64,000 bases of DNA from Phycisphaeraceae bacterium (GTDB taxonomy: Bacteria > Planctomycetota > Phycisphaerae > Phycisphaerales > UBA1924), in contig RECQ01000044.1 of the NCBI GenBank assembly GCA_007693965.1, positions 44,461 to 108,460 of the forward strand, written 5' to 3'. This document shows positions 44,875-53,409 of the stretch, in pieces. A model generated the notes under the pieces. The model was not told where the DNA came from. It ran no database searches and saw only the letters and a program-made list of their open reading frames with translations. Each line of letters starts with the position of its first letter. Position 1 is the stretch's first letter. The position numbers and the translations under genes were made by a program.

Positions 44875-46200
44875 TCACGTGGTTCGAAGAATCAAGGCGG
44901 CGTTCTGGCCGCCCAGGGCGTTGGTGCAAACGAGCACGGCCCGCAACCGGGCGTCGCGCTGGTGAGTCGGGCCGGCCTGCAGATCGTCCGGCCACGAACC
45001 GGCGTGCAGGCGGGCGGGAATCGTCTGGTGGTGCAGGCACAGCGCGCCGACGCACGCCGCCACACCCCCGGCGCCGGCCATGCCGTCGCCGATGTTGGGC
45101 GTGATCGTCACCAGCGGCAGGTCGGCGAGCCGCTTCCCGAAGACCTGGCGCAGGGCCTCGGCCTCGTCGCGATCCATCCGCGCAATGCCGGAGGCGTGCG
45201 GCACGATGGCGTCAATGTCATCGGGCCCGAGGCCCGAGTCGTCGAAGGCGTTCTCGATGGCGAAGCGAAGGCCCTCGGCCCGCGTCGCCGGATCGTCCGA
45301 CCACGGCGCGTGCCCGGCGCCGAAGCCGGCCAGCTCGCAGTAGATGCGCGCGTTGCGGGCATTCGCGCTGTCCATGCCCTCGAGCATCACCAGTCCACCC
45401 GCTTCCCCCATGATGCCGCCGGGGGCGTTCTCGTCGTACGGGCGCACGATCGCCGCGCCGTCGGTCGCGTCGGCGGTGTGGGCCAGGCGATTGGCCATAT
45501 CCATGCGCACCATGCCCATCGGATTGATCTTGGACTCGGCGCCGCCGGAGAAGCACAGGTCCGCCTCGCCGCGTTCGATGACGCGCTTGGACTCGCCGAT
45601 CGAAAGCCCCCCCGACGCCTCGGCGCAGGTGATGGTGTTCGACGGCCCCTGCGCATCGTGGATGATCGTCACGTGGCAGGCCAGCATGTTGGGCAGATAC
45701 TTCAGCAGCCACAGCGGCGGCAGGTTGTTGATCGCCCCCTCGCCCCAGAGCGTGTGGCTGAAGCGGCCCGATTCGTCCCGGGCGGTCGACTGGGCGGCGG
45801 CCAGCTCGGTGACATCGCAGGCGATGAGCCCGGCGCCGATGTGGCACCCGACCCGCCGCGATGGATAGGTCGGCGGCGCGTCCCCCTCCCCCGCCGCGGC
45901 GCCCTTGGTCACCAGCCCCGCGTCCTCGACGGCCGCCTTGGCCGCGCCGACGGCCAGCTCGATGTCCCGCGCCATCACCTTCACCGCCTTGCGGTAGTGC
46001 TTGGGCACGAGGTCGCGGGCGGTGAACCCCTCGGCCTCACCCGCCAGGCGGCACGGAAACGCCGAAGCGTCGAACCGGGTGATCGGCCCGAGACAGGACC
46101 GCCCCGCCAGCAGCGCATCCCACAACGCCGCGGCGCCGAGGCCGAAACCTGTCACGGCGCCGAGCCCTGTGATGACGACCTGACGGGGAGATGCGGACAT
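44875..46200 (-). CDS. Beta-ketoacyl synthase homologue lacking the second catalytic Lys/His
   Basis: 441 residues beginning MSASPRQVVITGLGAVTGFGLG. The thiolase fold and the nucleophile region are kept (NTITCAEASGGLSIGES, Cys about residue 200) and the first His is present (IVPHASGIARMD). The block corresponding to K-S-M-x-G-H-x-x-x-A-A-G reads TPNIGDGMAGAGG, so both the Lys and the second His are replaced. C-terminus TNALGGQNAALIL is normal. Such changes are seen in chain-length-factor-like partners and other non-canonical KAS proteins; it may form a heterodimer with the FabF encoded downstream. Decarboxylation, which needs the two His, is doubtful. Confidence 0.85.
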   Translation of the reverse strand: MSASPRQVVITGLGAVTGFGLGAAALWDALLAGRSCLGPITRFDASAFPCRLAGEAEGFTARDLVPKHYRKAVKVMARDIELAVGAAKAAVEDAGLVTKGAAAGEGDAPPTYPSRRVGCHIGAGLIACDVTELAAAQSTARDESGRFSHTLWGEGAINNLPPLWLLKYLPNMLACHVTIIHDAQGPSNTITCAEASGGLSIGESKRVIERGEADLCFSGGAESKINPMGMVRMDMANRLAHTADATDGAAIVRPYDENAPGGIMGEAGGLVMLEGMDSANARNARIYCELAGFGAGHAPWSDDPATRAEGLRFAIENAFDDSGLGPDDIDAIVPHASGIARMDRDEAEALRQVFGKRLADLPLVTITPNIGDGMAGAGGVAACVGALCLHHQTIPARLHAGSWPDDLQAGPTHQRDARLRAVLVCTNALGGQNAALILRTT

Positions 46201-46292
46201 GCGGGAGACAGTCTAGCCCGTCCAGGCCCGATCCGAGAAGTAGATGCTGGAGGCAGGGGGGCGGTAGAGCGGAGTGGGAGGGCGGGCCTTGG

Positions 46293-46700
46293 CTATTCGG
46301 AAATGAGTCGACGCAGCCGGGTGGAGAGTTTCTCCGGATTGCGCGTCTCACACTCCCACACAACAATGACACGCCAGCCGGCACGGCGAAGTGCAGATTT
46401 TGTTCGACGGTCTCGGGCCACGTTTTGCTCAAATTTCGCTCGCCAAAGTGATCGACGAGTCGAGGGTTCACTGCGGCCCCTCGAGCATGAATGACGATGC
46501 CAGAAACAGCCGTGTACGAAGATCACGGTGTTGTATCGGGGCAATACTATATCCGGGGAGCCGGGAAGGTCGCGGCGGTGCAGCCGAAAGCGGTACCCCA
46601 TCGAATGAAGTTGGCGACGCACGATCAATTCAGGGCCGGTGTTCTGACCCTTGATTGCACGCATGTTCTCGGAACGATCGTAGCCCGATCTAGGACACAC
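46293..46700 (-). CDS. vsr: Very short patch repair endonuclease (Vsr)
   Basis: Nicks 5' of the T in T:G mismatches formed by deamination of 5-methylcytosine. 135 residues starting with GTG at 46700 (VCPRSGYDRSENMRAIKGQNTGPEL), the normal Vsr beginning; the next ATG would truncate the first helix. Motifs: SENMRAIKGQNTGPE, GYRFRLHRRDLPGSPDIVLPRY (with catalytic Asp), FVHGCFWHRHSC (zinc ligands) and the W-x-x-K-F-x-x-N-x-x-R-D block LWRAKFEQNVARDRRT. Ten bases after the NgoMIV-like endonuclease gene and in the same lower-GC cassette, so it evidently protects the cassette's methylation sites. Confidence 0.93.
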   Translation of the reverse strand: MCPRSGYDRSENMRAIKGQNTGPELIVRRQLHSMGYRFRLHRRDLPGSPDIVLPRYNTVIFVHGCFWHRHSCSRGRSEPSTRRSLWRAKFEQNVARDRRTKSALRRAGWRVIVVWECETRNPEKLSTRLRRLISE

Positions 46701-46710
46701 AATTGAGCAC

Positions 46711-47604
46711 TCAAGACGCCAGATCGAAGGGTAAATCACTGATGTCTCGAAGCCGTTGCCCATCGGTCAATGTGCGAAGCATTTCGACATGGGATTCATT
46801 CTTTCCTACATCCGCAGCGGCTTCCAATAATTCATCCAGTGCGACGTGATATGTGCAATCAATATCCCCCGTGCCCATGGCGATAGAAGCAATTCGAGCG
46901 GGCAACGGCTCGAAGGTGACGACCATGATCCTTGGAGTGGCGCCCTTTCTGTTGCGTATCAAATTCAATGCCTCTGTTCGAGCATTCTGCGCACGATCAC
47001 TTCTAAGCGACCACTTGAGTGATATGCTTGCCAGGAGTGTTTCAGGATCCCCGGAAATGTTTCCATTGCGAAGCGCGGTTCTGTTGGCACAGCCATCTCC
47101 GTCTCGCAGTAATTCTTCCTCTCGATTAATTTCGTCGTCGGCTATAGATCGGCGAGACACAGCGATATCAGGGAGGATTAGGTAATCGCCACCCAGTGAG
47201 GCTTTGATCTCCGGATGCTTATCCATAATTTCATTCAGCTGGGTAATGTGCGAATATTGCGAAAACTTTGTAATGCCCGCGTTTCCTTGCAATGTTGAGA
47301 AGTTCCAGTCCCCGGGCCGAATGTGAGCCAGTTTTGCAAAACAGTATCGAAGATATTCGGCAGTAATTTCACCGAACATTGCGCCGACGCCTTGGGCGGT
47401 CACGCTGCCTTCTTGAATTTCTCCGCCGAGAGAACCAATCATCTTCCTTGCTATTTCAACGCTGGCGGGGCTGGCTCCATCAGCCATGTTGGGCACCCCA
47501 TCGCCACGAACCCGAATACATCGATCGAATAGAGCCGCGTGGTACGACTGCCGGAGTTGCCTAAACAGCCCGTGGTTCAACTCGCCTTTTGCATGGTTGG
47601 TCAT
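46711..47604 (-). CDS. NgoMIV-like type II restriction endonuclease
   Basis: 297 residues. The diagnostic block SISLKWSLRSDRAQNARTEALNLIRNRKG matches my memory of NgoMIV-family enzymes (S-x-K of the variant PD-(D/E)xK site), and the acidic partner is in GDYLILPDIAVSRR. Later TGDIDCTYHVALDELLEA is also family-like. NgoMIV cuts GCCGGC; the same target is plausible here but not shown. ATG at 47604 overlaps the methyltransferase stop (ATGA), the classic arrangement of a type II restriction-modification operon. Base composition is lower in GC than the flanking genes, consistent with transfer. Confidence 0.88.
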   Translation of the reverse strand: MTNHAKGELNHGLFRQLRQSYHAALFDRCIRVRGDGVPNMADGASPASVEIARKMIGSLGGEIQEGSVTAQGVGAMFGEITAEYLRYCFAKLAHIRPGDWNFSTLQGNAGITKFSQYSHITQLNEIMDKHPEIKASLGGDYLILPDIAVSRRSIADDEINREEELLRDGDGCANRTALRNGNISGDPETLLASISLKWSLRSDRAQNARTEALNLIRNRKGATPRIMVVTFEPLPARIASIAMGTGDIDCTYHVALDELLEAAADVGKNESHVEMLRTLTDGQRLRDISDLPFDLAS

Positions 47605-49043
47605 GCACTGACTCGCGTATGTGCGGTGATTTGCTTTCGTGCCCCTAAAGCACGTGATAGATGGTTCGCAAGGGCAGTCGCCAGCCGCGGTGGAACTGCG
47701 TTACCGATCTGGATTCCGACATTGATCTTGGTGCCGCGAAAATCAAAATCCTCCGGAAAACTCTGAAGAAGTGATGCTTCCAAGTGTGTGATCGGCCGGT
47801 GAGCCACAGGGTGCAGATACCGACCTTTTTCCGGCTTATAGAATTCCGTACGAATGGTCACCGAAGGGCGATCCCACCAAAGTCGACCGAAGAGATCCGT
47901 GCCGCCCTTGGTTTTTCGTTTCCAACATTCCGGCATCAGGTCATCGGGCAGGTCCCAACGGTTGCCGCCTGGTGGAACATGTCTATACCGCCTGATGGAT
48001 TTTGGTGTCGGGTTTCTGCCGATGTGCCAGTTCTTCCCCGTAGGCTCCAACGGCAGGTGGCCGATGGCGTCTCTGACCGTCCGCCAAGCCGGAAGATCGG
48101 CGGTCAGTAAAGTTCTCTTTGACGGGTCCACATGAGTGGGCTCAGGGAATGTGGGCTCTCCTATGCGTGAGCCGATGACGATGGCCCGCTTGCGAGTTTG
48201 AGGCACTCCGTAATCTGCAGCATTGAGAATGCGCCCGGCAATGGAGTATCCCATCGCTCTTGCCGCTTTCGAAAATTCTTGATATTCGGCGGACTTCAAT
48301 AGCGGAGGGACGTTTTCCAAAACAAAAATCTTGGGACGGACTTGTTCTACACAACGCAGGTAGTGTCGCCACAACTGATTTCGCGGATCGTTCGGCACTC
48401 GCTCGCCCAAATTGGAAAAGCCTTGGCAAGGTGGGCCGCCTGCTACAACATCAGCCTTGGGAAACGTTTCAATTTCCTGAATGGCGCAATTCAACACACG
48501 ATCCGTGATGTTGGCTCGAAGGCTTTCACAGGCGTAGCGGTCCCATTCGTTCGCAAGAACGGTCCGGAAGCCTGCCTCTTTGAAACCAAGCGCCATCCCG
48601 CCGCAGCCGGCAAAGAGCTCGATCACCGTCGGGCCTTGACCTTTTAGCTTTAGCGAGATGTCAAAGCTGCTCGGGCACTGACGTTCATCACGCGCGTCAA
48701 ACGGGAGTACGCGGAAGCGCCTGTTGCCGACGCGTTCGATGGCGATGGTGTCCCCGGGCTTGATCCCATGCTTCTCAAAGAACTCACCGACCCATGCCCG
48801 TTTACGAAAGAATCTCCGGGGCTTACCTGTTCGAGAGTCAGTGGGGATATCGGTGTAGACGGGATTCGCCAGCCCCGCCACATCAAGGCGAAGCAGTTTG
48901 CCTGTACCCAAGGCGCTGGAAGATGGTCCAAAGGAATCGGACGGGAAGAAGTCTGTATGTCCGGTGAGGTAGAGGTGCTTCGCGCGAAGATTCGCCGCGT
49001 TGACGCTCAGCAGACGCTTACGATGTCCGACTTGGCCGCTCAT
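47601..49043 (-). CDS. DNA (cytosine-5)-methyltransferase with N-terminal B3-like region
   Basis: 480 residues. The catalytic part (about 140-470) has the C5-MTase motifs in order: VIELFAGCGGMALGFKEAGF (I), VVAGGPPCQGFSNLGER (IV, catalytic Cys), IFVLENVPPLL (VI), AADYGVPQTRKRAIVIG (VIII) and IQIGNAVPPRLATALA (X). The first 125 residues are an extra domain with RRFFRKRAWVGEFFEKHGIKPGDTIAIERV, which resembles a B3/EcoRII-N pseudobarrel DNA-binding fold. It should protect host sites against the coupled NgoMIV-like endonuclease. AAGGAG about 12 bases before the ATG at 49043 supports the start. First gene of the methyltransferase-endonuclease-vsr operon. Confidence 0.92.
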   Translation of the reverse strand: MSGQVGHRKRLLSVNAANLRAKHLYLTGHTDFFPSDSFGPSSSALGTGKLLRLDVAGLANPVYTDIPTDSRTGKPRRFFRKRAWVGEFFEKHGIKPGDTIAIERVGNRRFRVLPFDARDERQCPSSFDISLKLKGQGPTVIELFAGCGGMALGFKEAGFRTVLANEWDRYACESLRANITDRVLNCAIQEIETFPKADVVAGGPPCQGFSNLGERVPNDPRNQLWRHYLRCVEQVRPKIFVLENVPPLLKSAEYQEFSKAARAMGYSIAGRILNAADYGVPQTRKRAIVIGSRIGEPTFPEPTHVDPSKRTLLTADLPAWRTVRDAIGHLPLEPTGKNWHIGRNPTPKSIRRYRHVPPGGNRWDLPDDLMPECWKRKTKGGTDLFGRLWWDRPSVTIRTEFYKPEKGRYLHPVAHRPITHLEASLLQSFPEDFDFRGTKINVGIQIGNAVPPRLATALANHLSRALGARKQITAHTRVSA

Positions 49044-49173
49044 GATCGATTGCCACTCCTTGCAGTGCGCAATGATACACTCTGCGACACAGGCTAGAAA
49101 TCAGCCTTGCCGAGCTTTCGTTGGCGTGTCTCCTACTCGATGTCACGCGGCTAGACGCAGCACGCCCCCGCCC

Positions 49174-51852
49174 TCACGGGCACGGCCCCCAGTTCGCCAT
49201 CAGGATCGCCAGATCGGGCGCGCCGACCTCGCCGTCGCCGCTGAGGTCGCCGGAGCCCGGGCCGCCCCACTGGCCGAGCATGATGCCGAGGTCGTGCGCG
49301 CCAACCAGGCGGTTGCCGGTCAGGTCCGCCGGGCACGGGGGGCGCACCACCACGAACTGGCGCATCATCTCGTGGTCCTCGTGTTCGAGGATGTGGCAGT
49401 GGTAGGCGTACACGCCGGTGAAGGGGCCGAAGCGCGCGATGACGGTCACGATCTCGCCGGGGTGGGCCTGCACCGTGTCCTTCCAGCCGATCTCCTCCGG
49501 CCGCGGCGGGATCTCGGGCCCCGACAGCACAACCGTGTCGCCGATCACCTCGAACTCCCGCCGGTGCAGCACCTGGAAGTGCACCAGGTGCAAGTGCATC
49601 GGGTGGGTGATGCCGGAGCGGTTGATGAAGCGCCACGTCTCGACCGTGTTGAGCACGGGATACTCGGTGATGTCGTCCCATGTCAGGCCGTTGATGAGCC
49701 AGACGGGGACATCCTCGCAGCTCTCGGGCGTGTGGCCGCCGTGATCGCCGTGGCCGCCGTGGTCGCCATGTCCACCGTGATCGCCGTGCCCGCCGTGCCC
49801 GCCGTGTCCGCCAGTGAGGCCGGGGAAGAGGCGGAGCGTGAAGTCGCGCGTCATGACCGATTCGGCGGGGTTGATGGGATCGAAGGGCGCCAGTGTTTCC
49901 GGCAGCGCCGCCGCGTGGCCCGCGGCTTCGCCGACGATGAACTTCATCACGTTGGGCACGACGCCCACGCCCGGCGCGCCCGGGAAGGGCGAGGGGGCGC
50001 TGTTGCGCAGGATGATCTCCGTCCCCGGCTCATACCCCGAGAAATCCACGATGATCTCGGCCCGCTCGCCGGATGTCAGCGTGAGCTCCGTCAGCTCGAC
50101 GGGCGCCGGCGCCAGGCCGACATCGGTGGCGATGTGCTGGAACGATGCGCCGTTCGAAAGCGAAAGCGTGTACGCCCGCGAGTTGGAGGCGTTGAGGATG
50201 CGGAAGCGGTACATGCCGCGGTCGACCTCGAAGTAGGGCCACACCTTGCCGTTGACGAGGATCAGCTCGCCGAAGAAGTGGTCCTGCACGGTCTCGGGGT
50301 AGATCAGCCGGCCCGTCTCGTGGTCGATGGAGCGGTCCTGGATGACCAGCGGCACTTCATACGCGCCCGATGGCAGGTTCAGCGAATCCTCGATGTCGTC
50401 GCGGATGAGGTACAGGCCCGCCAGGCCCATGTAGACGTTCAATCGCGTGGTTCCCAGCGCGTGGTCGTGAAACCACAGCATGCCCGCGGGCTGGATGTTG
50501 GGGTAGTCATAATCCACGCTCTCGCCGGGGAGGATGGTCCACTCGGGATAGCCATCCGCCTCGGGCGTGACCACGCCGCCGTGCAGATGCACCACAGCGC
50601 GAGGCTCGGGCACGCCCGGCCCGGGCCCGTGCGGGCAGGGATCGACCGGCAGGTAGTGCTCGGTGCGCAATTCGCCGGTCTCATAGTCGCGCAGGTCGTT
50701 CACCCACTCGACCACCACCGGCTCGCCGGTGCGGGCCTCGATGATCGGCCCGGGCGTGAAGCCGTCGTAAGACCACACCCGCGTCGGCGGCAGATCGCGA
50801 TGAAACTGCTGCTCAACCTCGACCATGGCGATGCGATACGTCGCCGCGCCGCCGGGCTCGCCCTTGATGGGCTGCGCGATCGCAGGGATCGGCAGCGCAT
50901 CGACGAAGGCCTCGGGCGGGCAGACGATGTCGGCGCATTCGGTTCCGTTGCCCCGATAGTCGCCGCCGACATCGAGGCACTCGGCCTCGGTGAGCACATC
51001 GCAGTCGCCATCGGGCAGGCAGCAGACGCCGACAGGATCGGGGCACGGATTGGGCGAGCACTCAGAGCCATCACCCTGATACAGACCATTCATCGCTTCG
51101 CATTGGTCCCCGGTCATCAGAACGCACGGCCCTGTGGGCAGACAGCACGCGCCCACATCGCCGGGAGGCGTGAAGTCGATGATCAGCACCGGTCGGAACT
51201 CGGCGACGGGGTTCTCGCGCGTGTCGAACCGCTTGGCCGTCTGCGGCGTCGATTCATCACCGATCAGCACCCAGCCGAAATTGCTCGAAGGATCGTTCAC
51301 CCAAGCCTGCACATCGCTCGCCATCTCCGCCGAGGACCACTGGTAGTGGCCGTTTCCACCGACCTGCTGGACGGCGCTGGGAGTCGGCGCGAAGTCGCCT
51401 CCAGGGTTCGTCCAGAAGACATCGTCATGGAAGCGGTGGAGCCAGGTGGCGTCGCCGGGCGCCGCGGGGGCGCCGACGCCCTCTTCGCCCTGGGCGGCGG
51501 ATTCGCCCTCGCCCCAGCTCGCCAGCAGCGGGTGGAGCGCGATCTCCTGCATGCCGGCGCGGGTGCGCGACATGTGAAGGTGCAGGATGACCATGTTGAT
51601 CGTCGAGCCCTCCGGCACAGCGCCGGCGATATCGAACGCGATCACGCCGCGGCGGGCGAAGCCGGTCCCGATCGTCCCTGCAAAAAAGTGGTTCCCGGCG
51701 CCGTTGCTGAGAAAGCCGTCGTCCTCCGGGTTCACAGCGCCCTGCATCAGCGTGTTGTCCTGCGCGGGCGCGAGGGCCACCATCGCGCCATGGGCGGTGG
51801 CGGACAAACCGATGCACGCCAGGGCGATCGCCGGCGCCAGACAACGCATCAT
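49174..51852 (-). CDS. Secreted modular multicopper oxidase with DNRLRE-like, Cys-rich and dockerin-like domains
   Basis: 892 residues; ATG at 51852 follows GGAGAGA by eight bases. Signal peptide (MMRCLAPAIALACIGLSATAHGA), then a DNRLRE-like beta domain (about 25-190), two GACCLPTGPC-type Cys-rich repeats (about 215-310), and three cupredoxin domains (about 320-830) with copper ligands in VVHLHGG, WFHDHALG, THPMHLHLVHFQVL and YAYHCHILEHEDHEMM. A Gly-His repeat GGHGGHGDHGG (about residue 680) is inserted before the third domain. The end CPADLTGNRLVGAHDLGI...GDLSGDGEVGAPDLAIL is a two-motif dockerin-like calcium-binding tail. Related oxidases act on copper, manganese or phenols; substrate here unknown. 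Confidence 0.92.
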   Translation of the reverse strand: MMRCLAPAIALACIGLSATAHGAMVALAPAQDNTLMQGAVNPEDDGFLSNGAGNHFFAGTIGTGFARRGVIAFDIAGAVPEGSTINMVILHLHMSRTRAGMQEIALHPLLASWGEGESAAQGEEGVGAPAAPGDATWLHRFHDDVFWTNPGGDFAPTPSAVQQVGGNGHYQWSSAEMASDVQAWVNDPSSNFGWVLIGDESTPQTAKRFDTRENPVAEFRPVLIIDFTPPGDVGACCLPTGPCVLMTGDQCEAMNGLYQGDGSECSPNPCPDPVGVCCLPDGDCDVLTEAECLDVGGDYRGNGTECADIVCPPEAFVDALPIPAIAQPIKGEPGGAATYRIAMVEVEQQFHRDLPPTRVWSYDGFTPGPIIEARTGEPVVVEWVNDLRDYETGELRTEHYLPVDPCPHGPGPGVPEPRAVVHLHGGVVTPEADGYPEWTILPGESVDYDYPNIQPAGMLWFHDHALGTTRLNVYMGLAGLYLIRDDIEDSLNLPSGAYEVPLVIQDRSIDHETGRLIYPETVQDHFFGELILVNGKVWPYFEVDRGMYRFRILNASNSRAYTLSLSNGASFQHIATDVGLAPAPVELTELTLTSGERAEIIVDFSGYEPGTEIILRNSAPSPFPGAPGVGVVPNVMKFIVGEAAGHAAALPETLAPFDPINPAESVMTRDFTLRLFPGLTGGHGGHGGHGDHGGHGDHGGHGDHGGHTPESCEDVPVWLINGLTWDDITEYPVLNTVETWRFINRSGITHPMHLHLVHFQVLHRREFEVIGDTVVLSGPEIPPRPEEIGWKDTVQAHPGEIVTVIARFGPFTGVYAYHCHILEHEDHEMMRQFVVVRPPCPADLTGNRLVGAHDLGIMLGQWGGPGSGDLSGDGEVGAPDLAILMANWGPCP

Positions 51853-52099
51853 CCGAATCTCTCCTCCGGCGCCCGCCACTCATTAAGGAAGGGGCGCGTG
51901 ACTCCCGACGGCGCCGGATTCCGGGCGCCCGTGGCCCGAACCGGCCTCCGCTCCTGCTGGCTCAACCCTACCCCGGATAGGAGAGCGGTCAATCCGTATT
52001 CGTGCATGAGCGGGCCGGATTCAGCTCGGCGCGGGATTTTCGGACGGGTCAGCCCCGTGACGCCCGGAAAGCGGCTCGCCACGCGTCCGCCGCGGTACC

Positions 52100-52296
52100 A
52101 TGGCGCCTATGGCGGAGATCAAAAGCGTCGAACTGAAAGTCGGTCTCGAAGTCCACGTCGAGCTGGCCACGCGGACCAAGATGTTCACCCGCGCCCCCAG
52201 CCCGGCCCACCCGGACTACGACGATTCACCCCCCAACACACTGATCGACCCGCTGGTCCTCGGCCTCCCCGGCGCCCTGCCGGTGATGAACCGCGA
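52100..52296. repeat. 197-bp direct repeat, left copy
   Basis: Identical to 54972-55168, offset 2872 bases. Identity begins exactly at an ATG and ends inside codon 66. The two copies bracket the cargo operon. Confidence 0.95.
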
Positions 52297-52336
52297 GGTG
52301 GTGGAACTATCGGCAAGTGTCCGAAAATGCTCTTGA
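52100..52336 (+). pseudogene. Truncated gatB (5' end only)
   Basis: 78 codons. The first 197 bases (52100-52296) are identical to the start of the intact gatB at 54972-55168, including silent positions. The next few codons still look like GatB (VVELSAS versus AVEMSML) but with different DNA, and the frame ends at RKCS-stop. It keeps the region that was probably the native gatB promoter (51880-52099), which shows no gene. It is the left boundary of the inserted cargo operon. Confidence 0.9.
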
Positions 52337-52361
52337 CTAAGTAAGTCAAAATCAGTATATT
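52333..52361 (+). promoter_or_regulatory. Sigma70-type promoter of the inserted cargo operon
   Basis: TTGACT (52333-52338), 17-base spacer, TATATT (52356-52361): five of six matches in each box. The -35 box is also the left half of a TTGACT-aagta-AGTCAA inverted repeat (52333-52349), a possible operator. AGGAGG follows at 52381. Nothing this close to consensus was seen elsewhere in the window. Confidence 0.65.
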
Positions 52362-52403
52362 TGCTTACAACGCAAATACGAGGAGGGGCATTGCTGAGGG
52401 GCA

Positions 52404-52892
52404 TTGCTATCTTGTAGGTGGGCAAAAGCGCTGACAGCGAGAGTTACAGGAGTCACTATAGGGCTCTTCTTGCTGTATGCGGCGCTCTCAAAAGTGTCAG
52501 ACATAACGGAAACGACAGCCGCATTCGTGCATATTATTCCCTCGCGGCCTTACTTGGCAGAAGACGCAGCGAGAGCCTTGCTATTGCTTGAATTGATGCT
52601 TGGGATGCTACTCATACTCGGTGTCGCGCTGCGATGGATGTTGACAGTTGCAGTAGTGATGTTCATCGGATTCTGTATTTGGTTGGCATATCTCATGGTT
52701 TTTGACGTACAAATCGGATGTGGTTGCGGCGTCTCTTTTGTAATTTCTCAGACTATTGGCGAGAGATGGAGCGGCTTAGCAACTAATTTCGCATTAATAG
52801 GGTTGGGTGCTTTGGGAATTTTGATTGGCCGTCAGAGCGAAACTAATAGCCCCCTGCCACGTCATTATCACTGCAATGGCGTGGGCAAGTGA
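52404..52892 (+). CDS. MauE/DoxX-like redox-associated membrane protein (cargo gene 1)
   Basis: About 162 residues. Four membrane segments: VTIGLFLLYAALSKVSDI, LLLLELMLGMLLILGVALRW, TVAVVMFIGFCIWLAYLMVF and ATNFALIGLGALGILIG. The A-L-S-K-V-x-D near the first segment and the G-C-G-C-G motif after the third are typical of MauE/DoxX proteins, which supply or exchange disulfides for exported proteins such as methylamine dehydrogenase. Start uncertain: TTG at 52404 is the only candidate before the first segment in this frame; AGGAGG at 52381-52386 is 17 bases away. First gene of a lower-GC four-gene operon inserted at gatB. A link with the Cys-rich protein that follows is inferred. Confidence 0.7.
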   Translation: MLSCRWAKALTARVTGVTIGLFLLYAALSKVSDITETTAAFVHIIPSRPYLAEDAARALLLLELMLGMLLILGVALRWMLTVAVVMFIGFCIWLAYLMVFDVQIGCGCGVSFVISQTIGERWSGLATNFALIGLGALGILIGRQSETNSPLPRHYHCNGVGK

Positions 52893-52945
52893 AGATGGCA
52901 GAGTAAGGTTCGCAAATTCCGTATACATTTACAGGAGAAACAGGC

Positions 52946-53314
52946 ATGACCGTTTGCATCACAGCAACGACGAACAGATTCCAAAGTTTTCATCGGGCTG
53001 CTATATTGGCGATTTCTGCAAGCGCTGTCTTTTGTGTCGCGGCGTATAGTCAGATTGCCTGTCCTGGCACAACCTCTGACATAAGAGCGGGGGAGTCGTG
53101 CTCGGTGGATTTACCCGGCGGAATGACCCACACAAAAAACTGTGCAACGGGTAATGGAGTAATTTGCACCACAGGAGCGATCATCACTTGCTGTACAATA
53201 TTTGATGACAATATGGTGCCACTTGCAGCAGCCTGTTTATGCGTGACTGCTCCCGGCGGCGGCGGCTGTGACCCGGCTCAGCTAGGAATCTGTGACCCTG
53301 GGGGGGAGTTGTAA
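52946..53314 (+). CDS. Small secreted Cys-rich protein (cargo gene 2)
   Basis: 122 residues. A signal peptide is clear (FHRAAILAISASAVFCVAAYSQ, cleavage near residue 36), so the mature protein is about 85 residues with twelve cysteines, including TCC and CLC: CPGTT, GESCS, KNCAT, VICTT, ITCCT, ACLCV, GGCDP, GICDP. It ends with a Gly/Asp/Pro-rich segment. I recognise no family. GGAGAAACAGGC precedes the ATG as a good ribosome-binding site. Position between a MauE-like redox protein and a prepilin suggests an exported disulfide-rich product that needs oxidative folding. Confidence 0.7.
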   Translation: MTVCITATTNRFQSFHRAAILAISASAVFCVAAYSQIACPGTTSDIRAGESCSVDLPGGMTHTKNCATGNGVICTTGAIITCCTIFDDNMVPLAAACLCVTAPGGGGCDPAQLGICDPGGEL

Positions 53315-53409
53315 ACCACGGTGAACTTTTGTGAAGCATGGCCAAGAGGCGTGGTGCAGTGTATTCGGATCTTCGCGTAATCCTTGACAGGCCACAGTAA
53401 GCAGGTGCT

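Noticed and set aside
49000..52344. 1114-codon open frame opposite the multicopper oxidase
   Set aside because: Antisense artefact of high GC; no signal or domain, and the reverse-strand gene shows copper ligands in order.
52391..52417. Tiny TTG-started frame (MLRGIAIL) right after AGGAGG in the cargo leader
   Set aside because: Nine codons including stop with a non-ATG start; could be a leader peptide but there is no supporting structure.
53383..53409. TTGACA before cargo gene 3 as a separate promoter
   Set aside because: The ATG lies about 20 bases downstream with no -10 hexamer at suitable spacing.
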